A DNA stretch of 64,000 nucleotides from Lachnospiraceae bacterium (GCA_024696005.1 JAILHF010000022.1:19193-83192); one strand, 5' to 3'; shown: positions 42,874 to 52,152, counted from the stretch's first letter. The notes: generated by a model from the sequence alone, not told the origin. Made by a program: numbers and translations.

Positions 42874-43554
42874 ATGAATTATGTAGTTTTTGATCTGGAG
42901 TGGAATCAACCCCAGGACGGCAAGTCGGCGGATGAACGCCGGCTTGCCTTTGAGATAATAGAGATCGGGGCGGTAAAACTGAATGATGAGCTGCAGATCA
43001 TCGACCAATATGACCAGCTGATACGACCGCAGGTTTATCAGGAGATCAATTGGAGAATACGAAAGATGCTGGATCTGAAGAGGGGAGAACTGTCGTCCGG
43101 ACGGTTCTTCCCTCGGGCTGCATCAGAGTTCCTTCGATGGTGCGGGCCGGATCCCGTCTGGTGCACCTGGGGAAGCCAGGATCTTTCCGAGTTGCGCAGA
43201 AACATGAAATTCTACCGGATGCCCCTCATTTCGGAGGATCCGGTTCCGTATCTGAACATACAAAGGCTCTACGGCATTCATATCGGCAACACCGCGCAGA
43301 GCAAGGCGCTGGCGACGGCCGTGGAGGAACTGGGGCTTACGGAAGATGTCCCCTTTCACAGAGCATACGGAGATGCTTATTACACAGCGAAGGTAATGGG
43401 CTGTCTGCCGCAGGAACTGCTGACAGGGCACATGTCTTACGATAAAGAGCACCCCCCCAAAAAAGACCATCCCCGGAACCGGCGGGGATTTCGCAGGCGC
43501 GTCCGCGAAAACAGGCCGGCGGGACAAGGTCAGACTGAAGGTGGGCAGGTTTGA
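42874..43554 (+). CDS. DEDDh-type 3'-5' exonuclease
   Basis: A 226-residue nuclease. Exo I is YVVFDLEWNQ with IEIGAVKL, Exo II is WGSQDLSELRRNM, and Exo III is HRAYGDAYYTAKV (the His-x4-Asp of DEDDh enzymes). The C-terminus is a basic, Arg/Pro-rich tail. It may trim RNA or DNA, similar to KapD-like proteins. A nine-base-pair hairpin (42834-42842 with 42846-42854) lies in the short gap after the SPFH gene. Its stop overlaps the TTG start of the next gene. Confidence 0.85.
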   Translation: MNYVVFDLEWNQPQDGKSADERRLAFEIIEIGAVKLNDELQIIDQYDQLIRPQVYQEINWRIRKMLDLKRGELSSGRFFPRAASEFLRWCGPDPVWCTWGSQDLSELRRNMKFYRMPLISEDPVPYLNIQRLYGIHIGNTAQSKALATAVEELGLTEDVPFHRAYGDAYYTAKVMGCLPQELLTGHMSYDKEHPPKKDHPRNRRGFRRRVRENRPAGQGQTEGGQV

Positions 43555-45479
43555 CTTATGAGGCAGCATTTGCGATCGCGGCATTACTGATCACATGCCA
43601 GATCGTTATCAGTTATAACAACCTGAACCGTGTTTCGAATTTTCCGAGCAGGATGTTCCTGGTCATGGTGGTAAATAACGGCTTGACTGCGCTGACCGGC
43701 GTGATCCGCTGGGCTGCGCTCCGGTATCTGGATCCCTGTCCGGGATGGATACCGATGGCCTGCAGCATGCTGTATTTTATCACACATACCCTGGTGATCC
43801 TGTTCATCTTTTTATATATCCTGAGTACGATCAAGGTCTGGCGGGAGCTTTCCTGGTGGGTCAAATGCTTCATCCTGGTCCCCATCTGCATCACCATGCT
43901 GGTGATCCTGACCAATCCCTTCACCCAGGCGATCTTTTACTACTACCCCGACGGCGTTTACCACAGGGGCAGCGGCATCCTGATCATATACGCGAATTTT
44001 ATCTATTATCTGGCCCTGACGGATTTTATCCTGATCTGGTACCGCCGGAGCTTTTCGGCGATGCGCCGGGCCATTTTCCTGCTGATCCTCACGATCGGCA
44101 CAGGAAGCGCCATCGTGCAGATGTTCATTCCGGACATTTCCGTCGAAGTCTGTGCCTGCTCGGTCTGCGCGCTGATCCTTTTCCTCTTTGTGCAGAATCC
44201 CAAAGAGAGGATCGATGGCGAGCTGAACGTCCTGAGTTCCCAGGCATTTTCCGAGAGGATCAAATACGACCTGCTCTCGGGCAAGCGTTTTGACATAGTG
44301 GGCCTGCTCTTCCCCGAGCTTTCGGAGATCGAGCACCAGTACGGGGCGGATTCGTCCCTGGCCCTTCTTCACGAGATCGTTTCTTACCTGCAGTCCCTCG
44401 GGGAACACACCCGGATCTTTCGGGTGGAGCGCAACTGTCTCGCGCTGCAGATCATCCGTCCCCTTCCCGGCGAAACGGAAGAGGTCATACGTGATATCCG
44501 GAGGCGTTTCGGCGAGAGCTGGGCGGCCGGGGAAAAGGAAGTCACGACCGGGGTGAGGATCCTTCACATGCTCCTGCCCCGCGATACCCGCGATGACCAG
44601 CTCCTGACCGGCGTGGTGAACCGTTTTGCCAAGACCGGAAAAGAGGAGCGCGTGATGACCACGCTGGACTTCGATCTGGAGTCCATCGGGCGCAGACGCA
44701 AGATCAACGGGGCCCTGATCAGGGCCATGGAGAACAACAATTTCGAGCTGCGTTACACGCCGGTCTATTCCCAGGCGGTGGAACGCATCATCGCAGCCGA
44801 GGTGTCCCTGCGCTTTTTTGACGAGGAGCTGGGCTATGTGTACGATGACGAGCTTTTCCGCTTTGCGCAGCGCAGCGGTCATGTGCTGCAGCTCGGAGAA
44901 CTGATCTTTGAGCATACCTGCCGTCTGATCCGCAGGGAAAAGCTGGACGAGCAGGGACTGTCCTTCCTGGCGGTGAGCCTGCATCCGGCCATGTGCCTGC
45001 AGTACCGGCTCATCGACCGCCTCCGCGAGATCGCGACCTATTACGAGATCGAACCGGGCATGATCTGCCTGATGCTCTCGGAGTACACGGTTTCGACCGC
45101 GACCCAGTCCTTCAAGCAGAGCGTGACGGAGCTGCAGAAGACGGGCGTGCGCATCTGCCTGGAGGATTACGGTAGCGGTTTTACCAACATTTCCTCGATC
45201 TTTGAGATGCCCTTCTCGGTACTCAAGATCAACCGCAGCGTGATACGGGCGGCATTGAAGAACGACAAGGCGCGGATCACGATGGATTCCACCCTGAAGA
45301 TGGCCAGGGAGCTGGACATGATGACCATGGTGGAAGGCATCGACGATGAAGCGTATTTTGAGATGATAAGAGACATGGCCTGCGATCTGGCGAAGGGAAA
45401 CTTCTTCTACGAACAGCTTGTGGAGGATGAGTTCCTGCGCGTGATCCACATGAAGGCCGGCGGGGAGGAGACCCTATGA
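43551..45479 (+). CDS. Membrane protein with degenerate GGDEF-like and EAL domains
   Basis: A 642-residue protein with about seven N-terminal membrane helices (1-215), a GGDEF-like region lacking the GGDEF signature (235-365) and an EAL domain (385-635). Catalytic positions are mostly lost: EVSLR replaces EALxR, the Asn of VNLS is His-Pro, DD is Glu-Asp in LEDYGSG, and the Gln near the end is absent; one Glu and Lys remain. It is probably a c-di-GMP sensor or partner, not a phosphodiesterase. The start is a TTG overlapping the exonuclease stop, with GGTGGGCAGG ahead. Its stop overlaps the next EAL gene by four bases. Confidence 0.82.
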   Translation: MTYEAAFAIAALLITCQIVISYNNLNRVSNFPSRMFLVMVVNNGLTALTGVIRWAALRYLDPCPGWIPMACSMLYFITHTLVILFIFLYILSTIKVWRELSWWVKCFILVPICITMLVILTNPFTQAIFYYYPDGVYHRGSGILIIYANFIYYLALTDFILIWYRRSFSAMRRAIFLLILTIGTGSAIVQMFIPDISVEVCACSVCALILFLFVQNPKERIDGELNVLSSQAFSERIKYDLLSGKRFDIVGLLFPELSEIEHQYGADSSLALLHEIVSYLQSLGEHTRIFRVERNCLALQIIRPLPGETEEVIRDIRRRFGESWAAGEKEVTTGVRILHMLLPRDTRDDQLLTGVVNRFAKTGKEERVMTTLDFDLESIGRRRKINGALIRAMENNNFELRYTPVYSQAVERIIAAEVSLRFFDEELGYVYDDELFRFAQRSGHVLQLGELIFEHTCRLIRREKLDEQGLSFLAVSLHPAMCLQYRLIDRLREIATYYEIEPGMICLMLSEYTVSTATQSFKQSVTELQKTGVRICLEDYGSGFTNISSIFEMPFSVLKINRSVIRAALKNDKARITMDSTLKMARELDMMTMVEGIDDEAYFEMIRDMACDLAKGNFFYEQLVEDEFLRVIHMKAGGEETL

Positions 45480-47392
45480 CGATCGTATTTGATCTGATCG
45501 GCATTGCGATCCTTCTGATCCTGCTGGTCTATTTTACAAACAAAAGAGGAGCCATGCTTCCGAGCTACGGGGTGTACTATTTCCTGCTCATCGCCATGCT
45601 GGCGGTCGGGCTGCTGGACATCCTCACCGGTTCGCTCCGCATGAACGGCGAGGTTTCGGCACCCGTCCTCGCCATGGCCGCCAATATCCTGAACCAGTTT
45701 CTGCAGATCTTTCTGGCATCCGGCTTTTCGGCCTATCTGATCTGTGTCTCGAGCATCGACATGCGCATCAGCAGGCACTGGATGATGCTGATCTATCTGC
45801 CTGTCCTGTTGGGGCTGGTGACCATCATCTTTTTCGCGGGACGCGGTCTTGCGATCGGGGAGCTGCCCTGGTCGTTCCGCGCACATCCGGTACTGGTCAC
45901 GGTGCTTGTCATCTATGTGGCTTTTGAATTCTTCATCAGCACGGGGATCTGCGTTCATCACCGCAAGACGCTCGGGCAAAAGAACATGGTCCGTCTGATC
46001 ATGATGGCAATGTATGCCGACGCCGTCCTCATCGTGCAGCTTCTGTACCATGACAAGCTGATCCTCGTTTTCTTCACGGCGCTTCTGTTCGTGGATATCC
46101 TGCTGGTGATCCAGAAACCCGAAGAGGTCCTGGACAGCAGCAACGCGCTGAAGCGCAAATATATATACGATGCCGTGGAGCAGCAGTTCAGAAGGGGCAA
46201 GCCCTTCCTGATGGTCTTTATCCGCATCCTCGATTACAATGTGCTGCAGGATTCCCTGGGTGTGGAGGATACCGAGCAGTTCATGCGGCAGATCACGGCT
46301 TATCTTTTCACCGTGCGTTTCAACACGCTGGTCATCCGTCTGGATCAGGACATGATCGCGGTCCGAATCCCGATCAAGGATCCGCACGATTCGGAGAACC
46401 TCTTCCGCGAGATCAGGGAACGTTTTTCCGAGCCCTGGCACAGCGGGCTTTTGGAGTCGATGCTCTCGGTGGGCTATCTGCGGGCCGAGTTCCCGCGCGA
46501 GGTCCCGAACATGGAGAGCTTCCACCGTGTGCTCGGCAATCTGAACATGGCCAAGATGCAGCCCGGTGAGGAATTCCCGATCGCCAAGCTTTTGGGTGAC
46601 GACCGCGAAAAGAAGATGCTTGCGGCGATCCGCCGCGGTCTCGAAGAAGGCAACTTCGAGGTATATTACCAGCCGATCTATTCCACGCACGACAAGCGCG
46701 TGGTGGCGGCGGAAGCACTGATCCGCCTGATCGATCCCGAAATGGGGACGCTCCCGACCGAGCCGATGATCGCGCTCGCGGAGAGAGAAGGATACATCCT
46801 GCAGATCGGGGAATTCGTGTTCAATGAGGTATGCCGTTTCTATTCCGAGTGCAAGCTCAACGAGATCGGGATCGAATACATCGAGGTGAACCTTTCGGCG
46901 GTGCAGGTCATGCAGAACCGCCTTGCGGAGGAATTCCTCGAGGTCATGAAAAAATACGGCCTGGGTCCGGAGCGCATCAACTTCGAGATCACCGAGAGCT
47001 CGGCCATAAACGCGAACGCGGCGGTGAGCCGCAATATCGAGCATTTCGAGAGCAACGGCGTCTCGCTCTCGCTCGACGATTACGGAACGGGCTATTCCAA
47101 CATTTCCTACCTGTATAACGTGCCCTTCCTGATCATGAAGATCGACAAATCGATACTCTGGGGCTCCGAGGGCAACAAAAAAGCCGACATCATCCTGCGG
47201 AATACCTTCCGCATGGCACAGCGTCTGAAGATGAAGGTCGTGATGGAGGGCGTGGAGACCGAGGCCCAGATCCGAAAGCTCCTGACGCTGAACTGTGATT
47301 ATTTCCAGGGCTTCTATTTCTCCAAGCCCGTGAACGGAAAGCTCTTTATCGAATACGTGAAGAATTTCTCCCTGCCGGAGGTCTGCCGCTGA
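45476..47392 (+). CDS. Membrane-bound EAL-domain c-di-GMP phosphodiesterase
   Basis: A 638-residue protein with the same design as the preceding gene: seven membrane helices (about 5-215), a GGDEF-derived region without signature, and an EAL domain. Here every catalytic element is present: EALIR (413-417), Asn472 in VNLSA, Glu in FEITES, Asp534 and Asp535 in DDYGTG, Lys555, Glu591 and Gln611. It should hydrolyse c-di-GMP to pGpG at the membrane. It starts inside the stop of its degenerate paralogue, and its own stop shares one base with the rhomboid gene start. Confidence 0.9.
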   Translation: MTIVFDLIGIAILLILLVYFTNKRGAMLPSYGVYYFLLIAMLAVGLLDILTGSLRMNGEVSAPVLAMAANILNQFLQIFLASGFSAYLICVSSIDMRISRHWMMLIYLPVLLGLVTIIFFAGRGLAIGELPWSFRAHPVLVTVLVIYVAFEFFISTGICVHHRKTLGQKNMVRLIMMAMYADAVLIVQLLYHDKLILVFFTALLFVDILLVIQKPEEVLDSSNALKRKYIYDAVEQQFRRGKPFLMVFIRILDYNVLQDSLGVEDTEQFMRQITAYLFTVRFNTLVIRLDQDMIAVRIPIKDPHDSENLFREIRERFSEPWHSGLLESMLSVGYLRAEFPREVPNMESFHRVLGNLNMAKMQPGEEFPIAKLLGDDREKKMLAAIRRGLEEGNFEVYYQPIYSTHDKRVVAAEALIRLIDPEMGTLPTEPMIALAEREGYILQIGEFVFNEVCRFYSECKLNEIGIEYIEVNLSAVQVMQNRLAEEFLEVMKKYGLGPERINFEITESSAINANAAVSRNIEHFESNGVSLSLDDYGTGYSNISYLYNVPFLIMKIDKSILWGSEGNKKADIILRNTFRMAQRLKMKVVMEGVETEAQIRKLLTLNCDYFQGFYFSKPVNGKLFIEYVKNFSLPEVCR

Positions 47393-48579
47393 TGAGCACC
47401 ATCAATGAGCTGCTTCTGTCGCTCGGCTACCGCATCTATCTCTGTTCGTTTGACCAGCGGTACATGAGCTTTGTGCAGGAGGAGAACTACGCCGTCAATA
47501 TCATCTGCTTCTTTGACGAAAGGGAACAGACCAGCACGGAAGCGCAGATGCAGGCCTTTGAGGAGGTGCACCGCGGCCGCCTGGATTACGGACGCGGAAA
47601 GGATATCCACTTCCTGCGTCTGGTCGTGACCGATGCCACGGGTGTGGGAAAGCTGGTCCCGGGAACGGACACGCACGGCCTGGAAGAAGGAAGCGGGGAA
47701 AAGGACCTTGGCTGGGTGGACAGGGTGTGGTATCTGATCGAGGATGCCAATCCCGATCCCGACACGGGCAAGCCTTTGGGTGCAAGACTTTTTGTTCCTC
47801 CGGAGGCGCCGGAGGATTTTTACGGACTGCGCGGCAGGCTGGAGAGCCATCTCGCTTCCGAAGGGATCAGCGTGGAGCTTCCCGAGTTCAACCTGAGCGA
47901 AGCGAAGGAAACCAGGAGTGACCTGGACCGGACGCCCGCGGAACAGGGGGACGACGGCAGGACCATCCTGCATGAAAAGAAACCGGTCGCGAAGGAACTG
48001 GCCTGGATGACGACAGGCATGCTCCTGGTCAACGTGGTCATGTACATCTGCAGCAGCATGAACGTTTTCGATACCGAGCCCTATTCGCTCAGCATTGAAA
48101 CGCTATCGGATCCCACGCAGCTTTACCGTCTCATCACCTATATGTTCCTGCACGCATCGGTCGCGCATCTGGCAGGAAACATGCTGATGCTCTATGCGGC
48201 GGGAAGCATGGTGGAAGAGCGGATGCACCGCGCGGCGTATGTGTTCCTGTATCTGTTTTCGGGGATCGCGGGAGGTGTGCTTTCGGTGTGGGTGCAGTCG
48301 CGTTCCGGACATCCCTACAGTTCCATAGGAGCATCGGGGGCCATCTACGGGATCATGGGTGCGCTGATCGCCTGGATGCTTCTGAAGCGCCAGTGGAGGT
48401 CCATACAGTTTTACAACCGCATCCTGATCGCGCTGCTTCTGCTCTTTTACGGCGGCAGCCGTGAGGAAGGGATCGATTACATGGCCCATCTCGGAGGTTT
48501 CCTGGCGGGCTTCGTGTTTACGGGCATCTACATCTGCCTGAACTGGAAGAAGAAGAGGAAAAAGGAGGATCGATCATGA
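47392..48579 (+). CDS. Rhomboid family intramembrane serine protease
   Basis: A 395-residue protein. A soluble N-terminal domain of about 200 residues precedes six membrane helices. Ser315 in GASGAIYG and His366 in AHLGGFLAGF form the catalytic dyad; FLHASVAHLAGNM (252-264) supplies the oxyanion-side helix. Rhomboids cut membrane proteins within the bilayer. The N-terminal domain has no match that I recognise; a Trp/Leu-rich VWYLIED strand and an acidic linker are visible. It follows the EAL genes in one operon and overlaps the next gene by four bases. Confidence 0.9.
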   Translation: MSTINELLLSLGYRIYLCSFDQRYMSFVQEENYAVNIICFFDEREQTSTEAQMQAFEEVHRGRLDYGRGKDIHFLRLVVTDATGVGKLVPGTDTHGLEEGSGEKDLGWVDRVWYLIEDANPDPDTGKPLGARLFVPPEAPEDFYGLRGRLESHLASEGISVELPEFNLSEAKETRSDLDRTPAEQGDDGRTILHEKKPVAKELAWMTTGMLLVNVVMYICSSMNVFDTEPYSLSIETLSDPTQLYRLITYMFLHASVAHLAGNMLMLYAAGSMVEERMHRAAYVFLYLFSGIAGGVLSVWVQSRSGHPYSSIGASGAIYGIMGALIAWMLLKRQWRSIQFYNRILIALLLLFYGGSREEGIDYMAHLGGFLAGFVFTGIYICLNWKKKRKKEDRS

Positions 48580-49568
48580 AGATCCATATCTATTACGGCG
48601 GAAGAGGACTGATCGACGACCCCACCCTGGTGGCGGTCCGCGTGATGATGACGGTCTTCGAGGAGCTGAACGTCAAGGTCGCGAAGTACGATCTGTTTGA
48701 CCAGAAGAACAACATCACGACGCTTCCGCAGACCCTGAAGGAGGCGGATGCCGTGATCCTCGCGTCCACCGTGGAATGGCACGGCGTGGGCGGCATGATG
48801 ATGAGCTTTCTGGATGCCTGCTGGCTGTACGGCGACAAGGAGCGCATCGGCAAGCTTTACATGGCTCCGCTTGTCATGAGCACGACTTACGGGGAAAAGG
48901 AAGCCGAGCTGGATCTGATCAACGCCTGGCAGACCCTCGGCGGCATCGTCTGCCCCGGGATCTCGGCCTACATGCCCGAGGTGAGCGAGCTGGAGAACAA
49001 CGAGCAGTACCGTCTGCTGATCGAAAAGGCCGCGGAGAACATCTACCGCTATGTGAACCAGCAGATCATCTCGCTGCCGGTCAGCGTGATGGCGGTGCGC
49101 AAGGCCGCATACAAGACGCGCAATACCGCGCTCACGCAGCAGGAGACGGAGCAGCTTTCGGAATACGCGTCCGATGAGCATTATGTGGCAAAGCAGAAAG
49201 AGGATATCCGCGAGCTGACGGATCTGTTCAAGGGAAAGATGAGTGAAAAAAACCGTGTCGGCGAAGAGGAGGAGCTGCCGGAGGCATTCCGCAGGCAGTT
49301 CAAGCCCCAGCCCAACACGCATCTCAAATACAAGATCAATCTGAAGGGAAAGGCAAAAGCCCTGGTCCTCCGCGTGGAGGGAAAGGATCTGGAGGTAAGC
49401 TGGGGAGACGTGGTCTACCCGGATGTAGAACTGACGATGGAAGAAAACGTGATGCGCGAGATCACCGAAGGCCGCAAGACCTTCCAGGGCGGTTTCATGG
49501 AGGGAGCCATCGTATCCAAGGGCGATTTCAAGAGCCTGCGGATGCTGGACAGCATGTTCCCATTCTGA
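48576..49568 (+). CDS. Flavodoxin-fold protein with SCP2-like C-terminus
   Basis: A 330-residue protein. Residues 1-165 resemble a flavodoxin/NADPH-dependent FMN reductase fold: MKIHIYYGGRGLIDD opens a beta-alpha unit and VILASTVEWHGVGGMMMSFLDA fits the second flavin loop. Residues 240-330 resemble an SCP2 sterol-carrier-like domain (KALVLRVEGKDLEVSWGD, TEGRKTFQGGFMEGAIVSKGDFKSL). A helical linker joins them. It may shuttle electrons to or from a hydrophobic ligand; this is inference. It is the last gene of the EAL-rhomboid operon and converges on murG with a nine-base gap. Confidence 0.65.
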   Translation: MKIHIYYGGRGLIDDPTLVAVRVMMTVFEELNVKVAKYDLFDQKNNITTLPQTLKEADAVILASTVEWHGVGGMMMSFLDACWLYGDKERIGKLYMAPLVMSTTYGEKEAELDLINAWQTLGGIVCPGISAYMPEVSELENNEQYRLLIEKAAENIYRYVNQQIISLPVSVMAVRKAAYKTRNTALTQQETEQLSEYASDEHYVAKQKEDIRELTDLFKGKMSEKNRVGEEEELPEAFRRQFKPQPNTHLKYKINLKGKAKALVLRVEGKDLEVSWGDVVYPDVELTMEENVMREITEGRKTFQGGFMEGAIVSKGDFKSLRMLDSMFPF

Positions 49569-49577
49569 GGATGTGCT

Positions 49578-50642
49578 TTATTTTGTATTTTCCTGGATCA
49601 GGCGGATGATGGTGTTGATGGAGTTGTACTGGTCGGAACGCTCCATGTTGGAGATGTAGCTGTCGCGGTTGAAATACAGCTCGTGCAGGCTGTCGATCAG
49701 GGAATCTTCGTCCAGATCCTCTTCCTGAAGCACCATGCTGTAGCTCTGGGATTCAAAGGAGGCAGCGTTCAGAAGCTGGTCGCCGCGGCTGGCAGCAGCG
49801 GGCAGCGGGATCAGCAGGTTCGGGATGCGCAGGGCCAGCAGCTCGCAGATGGCGTTGGCACCGGCGCGGCTGATCACCAGATCGGTGATCGCGAACAGAT
49901 CCTTGAGTTCGCTGCGTACATATTCAAACTGTTTGTAACCGGGCGTCGTGAGCATGAGATTGTCCATCTTGTCGGCGCCGCAGATATGGATGATCTGAAA
50001 ATCGGGAAGAAGGCGGGGAAGCGCTTCACGCACCACTTTGTTGATGGCGCTGGCGCCCTGGCTGCCGCCCATGACCATGACGACCGGACGGTCATCGTGA
50101 AAACCGCAGAGTTCATATGCGGCTTTTTTATCGCCGTGAAGCAGCTCTTCACGGATCGGGGATCCGGTGAGCACGGCCTTGTCCTCGGGCAGGTATTTCA
50201 GGGTCTCGGGAAAATTGCAGCAGATCTTGGTTGCGACCGGGATGCAGAGCTTGTTCGCCAGTCCCGGGGTCAGGTCCGATTCATGGATGATACAGGGGAT
50301 CTTGAGGCTTGCGGCCGCGCGGATCACCGGGACCGAAACGAAGCCGCCCTTGGAAAAGATCACGTCGGGCTGTATCTGCTTTAAGAGCTTGCGGGATTCT
50401 CCGTAGCCCTTGATCACACGGAAAGGATCCGAAAAGTTCTTGGGATCGAAATAACGCCGGAATTTTCCGGTGGAGATGCCGTAGTACGGGATGTCGAAAT
50501 CAGAGATCAGTTTCTTCTCAATGCCTTCGTAGGAGCCGATATAGTGGATCTCGTAATCCAGTTCCTTCAGCTTCGGTATCAGCGCCAGATTCGGCGTGAC
50601 ATGTCCTGCGGTTCCGCCGCCTGTCAGAACGATCTTTTTCAT
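49578..50642 (-). CDS. murG: UDP-N-acetylglucosamine--N-acetylmuramyl-(pentapeptide) transferase MurG
   Basis: A 354-residue GT-B enzyme of standard length. The N-terminal GGGTAGHVTPNLAL loop, SKGGFVSVPV, HESDLTPGLANK, VMGGSQGASAIN and SRAGANAICELLAL are the family motifs for lipid I and UDP-GlcNAc binding. It makes lipid II at the inner membrane face. It stands outside a dcw cluster here. A promoter on the - strand lies 40 bases upstream. Confidence 0.97.
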   Translation of the reverse strand: MKKIVLTGGGTAGHVTPNLALIPKLKELDYEIHYIGSYEGIEKKLISDFDIPYYGISTGKFRRYFDPKNFSDPFRVIKGYGESRKLLKQIQPDVIFSKGGFVSVPVIRAAASLKIPCIIHESDLTPGLANKLCIPVATKICCNFPETLKYLPEDKAVLTGSPIREELLHGDKKAAYELCGFHDDRPVVMVMGGSQGASAINKVVREALPRLLPDFQIIHICGADKMDNLMLTTPGYKQFEYVRSELKDLFAITDLVISRAGANAICELLALRIPNLLIPLPAAASRGDQLLNAASFESQSYSMVLQEEDLDEDSLIDSLHELYFNRDSYISNMERSDQYNSINTIIRLIQENTK

Positions 50643-50683
50643 GATGCATACTCCTTATCCGCACACTTTAAGCGATCCACAAT

Positions 50684-50711
50684 AGTATAGCAGAATTTCC
50701 GATATGCGCAA
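50684..50711 (-). promoter_or_regulatory. Promoter of murG
   Basis: On the - strand TTGCGC (50706-50711), 16 bases, TATACT (50684-50689). Confidence 0.55.
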
Positions 50712-50796
50712 GCGGGGAATTGTGGTATTATGGGTGGAAGCGGATCGCGCATTTGCCGCGCGGTCACGAACGGATGAAGCAGGGAGGTTTGGAAGG

Positions 50797-51645
50797 ATGC
50801 GGATCGCAACACCGGGAAATACGGCGGAACTGATCAGAAAGCACGGCTTTTCCGTGCGGAAAAAATACGGACAGAATTTTCTGGTGGATGCGTCGATGCT
50901 CGAAAAGATCGTGGACAGCGCGCAGATCGGCGCCGATGACACGGTGCTCGAGATCGGACCCGGTCTGGGCGGCATGACGCAGCTTCTCGCGGAGCGGGCC
51001 GGCCATGTGCTTGCGGTCGAGATCGACTCCGCCCTGATCCCGATCCTCGGCGAGACCCTCGCGGAATACCCGAACGTGGATCTGGTCAACGAGGACATCC
51101 TGAAGTTTGACCTGAAGGCCTATGCCAGGGAGCACGGAACGGAGCGTTTCAAGGTGGTGGCCAATCTTCCCTACTATATAACCACGCCGATCCTGATGCA
51201 GCTTCTGGAGGGAGACGCGCCGATCGAAAGCATCACCGTGATGGTGCAGAAGGAAGTGGCGGACCGCATGCAGGTCGGACCCGGGACCAAGGACTATGGG
51301 GCTCTCTCGCTGGCGGTGCAGTACAGGGCAAAGCCGGTCGTGGTGGCAGTGGTGCCGCCCGAGTGCTTCCTGCCCAGACCCGGCGTGGACAGCTCGGTGA
51401 TCCGCCTGGAGGTCTATGACAAGCCGCCCGTGGAGGTGCGTCGTCCCGACCACATGTTCCGCCTGATCCGCGCCAGCTTCAACCAGCGTCGCAAGACCCT
51501 GGCCAACGCGCTTTCCGGCGATCCCTCCCTGGGGCTGACCCGCGAGAGGGTGCAGCAGGCCCTGGAGGAGATGGGGCTTTCCGCCATGGTCCGGGGCGAG
51601 ACCCTCGGTTTGCAGGAGTTCGCCCGTCTGTCGGATGCGCTGTAA
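50797..51645 (+). CDS. rsmA: 16S rRNA (adenine(1518)-N6/adenine(1519)-N6)-dimethyltransferase
   Basis: A 282-residue KsgA-family methyltransferase. KKYGQNFLVDASMLEKIV opens the protein, the SAM site is LEIGPGLGGMTQLL, and the catalytic NLPYYITTPI is at about residue 127. PPECFLPRPGVDSSVI and SFNQRRKTLANAL complete the signature. The ATG at 50797 follows GGAAGG; the frame is open upstream but has no ribosome site. It dimethylates two adjacent adenines in helix 45 during 30S maturation. It is divergent from murG. Confidence 0.96.
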   Translation: MRIATPGNTAELIRKHGFSVRKKYGQNFLVDASMLEKIVDSAQIGADDTVLEIGPGLGGMTQLLAERAGHVLAVEIDSALIPILGETLAEYPNVDLVNEDILKFDLKAYAREHGTERFKVVANLPYYITTPILMQLLEGDAPIESITVMVQKEVADRMQVGPGTKDYGALSLAVQYRAKPVVVAVVPPECFLPRPGVDSSVIRLEVYDKPPVEVRRPDHMFRLIRASFNQRRKTLANALSGDPSLGLTRERVQQALEEMGLSAMVRGETLGLQEFARLSDAL

Positions 51646-51967
51646 AGATCTCATTCAGCCTAAGCCACTTATCGACAAATGTCGGAGCAGGCCAGATATA
51701 TGTCCGTGGCAACCTATGGAGGAGCTTAGCCCACTCCCGAAACTGCATAGATAATCAGAAACGCGAAGCCCGGATGGCTGAGCGAGGAAGACATGAGGCA
51801 TGGATGCCGAATGTCGACCGGTTTCGTACTGTTTGAATTCAGTCCGGGCAGTTTCGCGGAGTGGCTTAGCGACGGAATCGGGCGCCGCGGACTATATCTG
51901 CCCGCAGAAAGACAAACTGCTTTGGCTCAGGGCTGAATCGTAACATTGTGAATCCGTATAAAAACTC
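51646..51967. other. Gene-free stretch with scattered inverted motifs
   Basis: No credible coding frame. An imperfect inverted repeat pairs 51724-51746 with 51848-51870 (both carry TTAGC, CACTCC or its complement, and GAAACTGC), a partial third copy (TAAGCCACTT) is at 51661-51670, and AGCCCGGA near 51768 can pair with TCCGGGC near 51843. It could be a worn mobile repeat or a structured RNA. Confidence 0.45.
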
Positions 51968-51996
51968 TTGCAAACAGAGGGGATTTGTTGTATAGT
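51968..51996 (+). promoter_or_regulatory. Promoter of tRNA-Val
   Basis: TTGCAA, 17 bases, TATAGT, 12 bases before the mature tRNA. Confidence 0.75.
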
Positions 51997-52008
51997 GTTT
52001 ATTCGTAA

Positions 52009-52082
52009 GGGCTCTTAGCACAGCTGGGATGTGCGTCCGCTTCACGTGCGGAAGGTCACAGGTTCGAGCCCTGTAGGGCCCA
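52009..52082 (+). tRNA. tRNA-Val (CAC)
   Basis: A 74-base cloverleaf: acceptor GGGCTCT/AGGGCCC (one T-G pair), discriminator A, D arm GCACAGCTGGGATGTGC, anticodon stem TCCGC/GCGGA with loop TTCACGT (anticodon CAC), T arm ACAGG-TTCGAGC-CCTGT. The CCA end is not encoded. Confidence 0.95.
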
Positions 52083-52083
52083 T

Positions 52084-52113
52084 AAAAACCACCGGAGCGA
52101 TTCGGTGGTTTTG
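52084..52113 (+). terminator. Terminator of tRNA-Val
   Basis: AACCACCG pairs with CGGTGGTT around an eight-base loop, flanked by A and T runs; it may work in both directions. Confidence 0.8.
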
Positions 52114-52152
52114 TTAACTAAGGGATTAAGCATTGTATGAGAGGGAAAAGTC

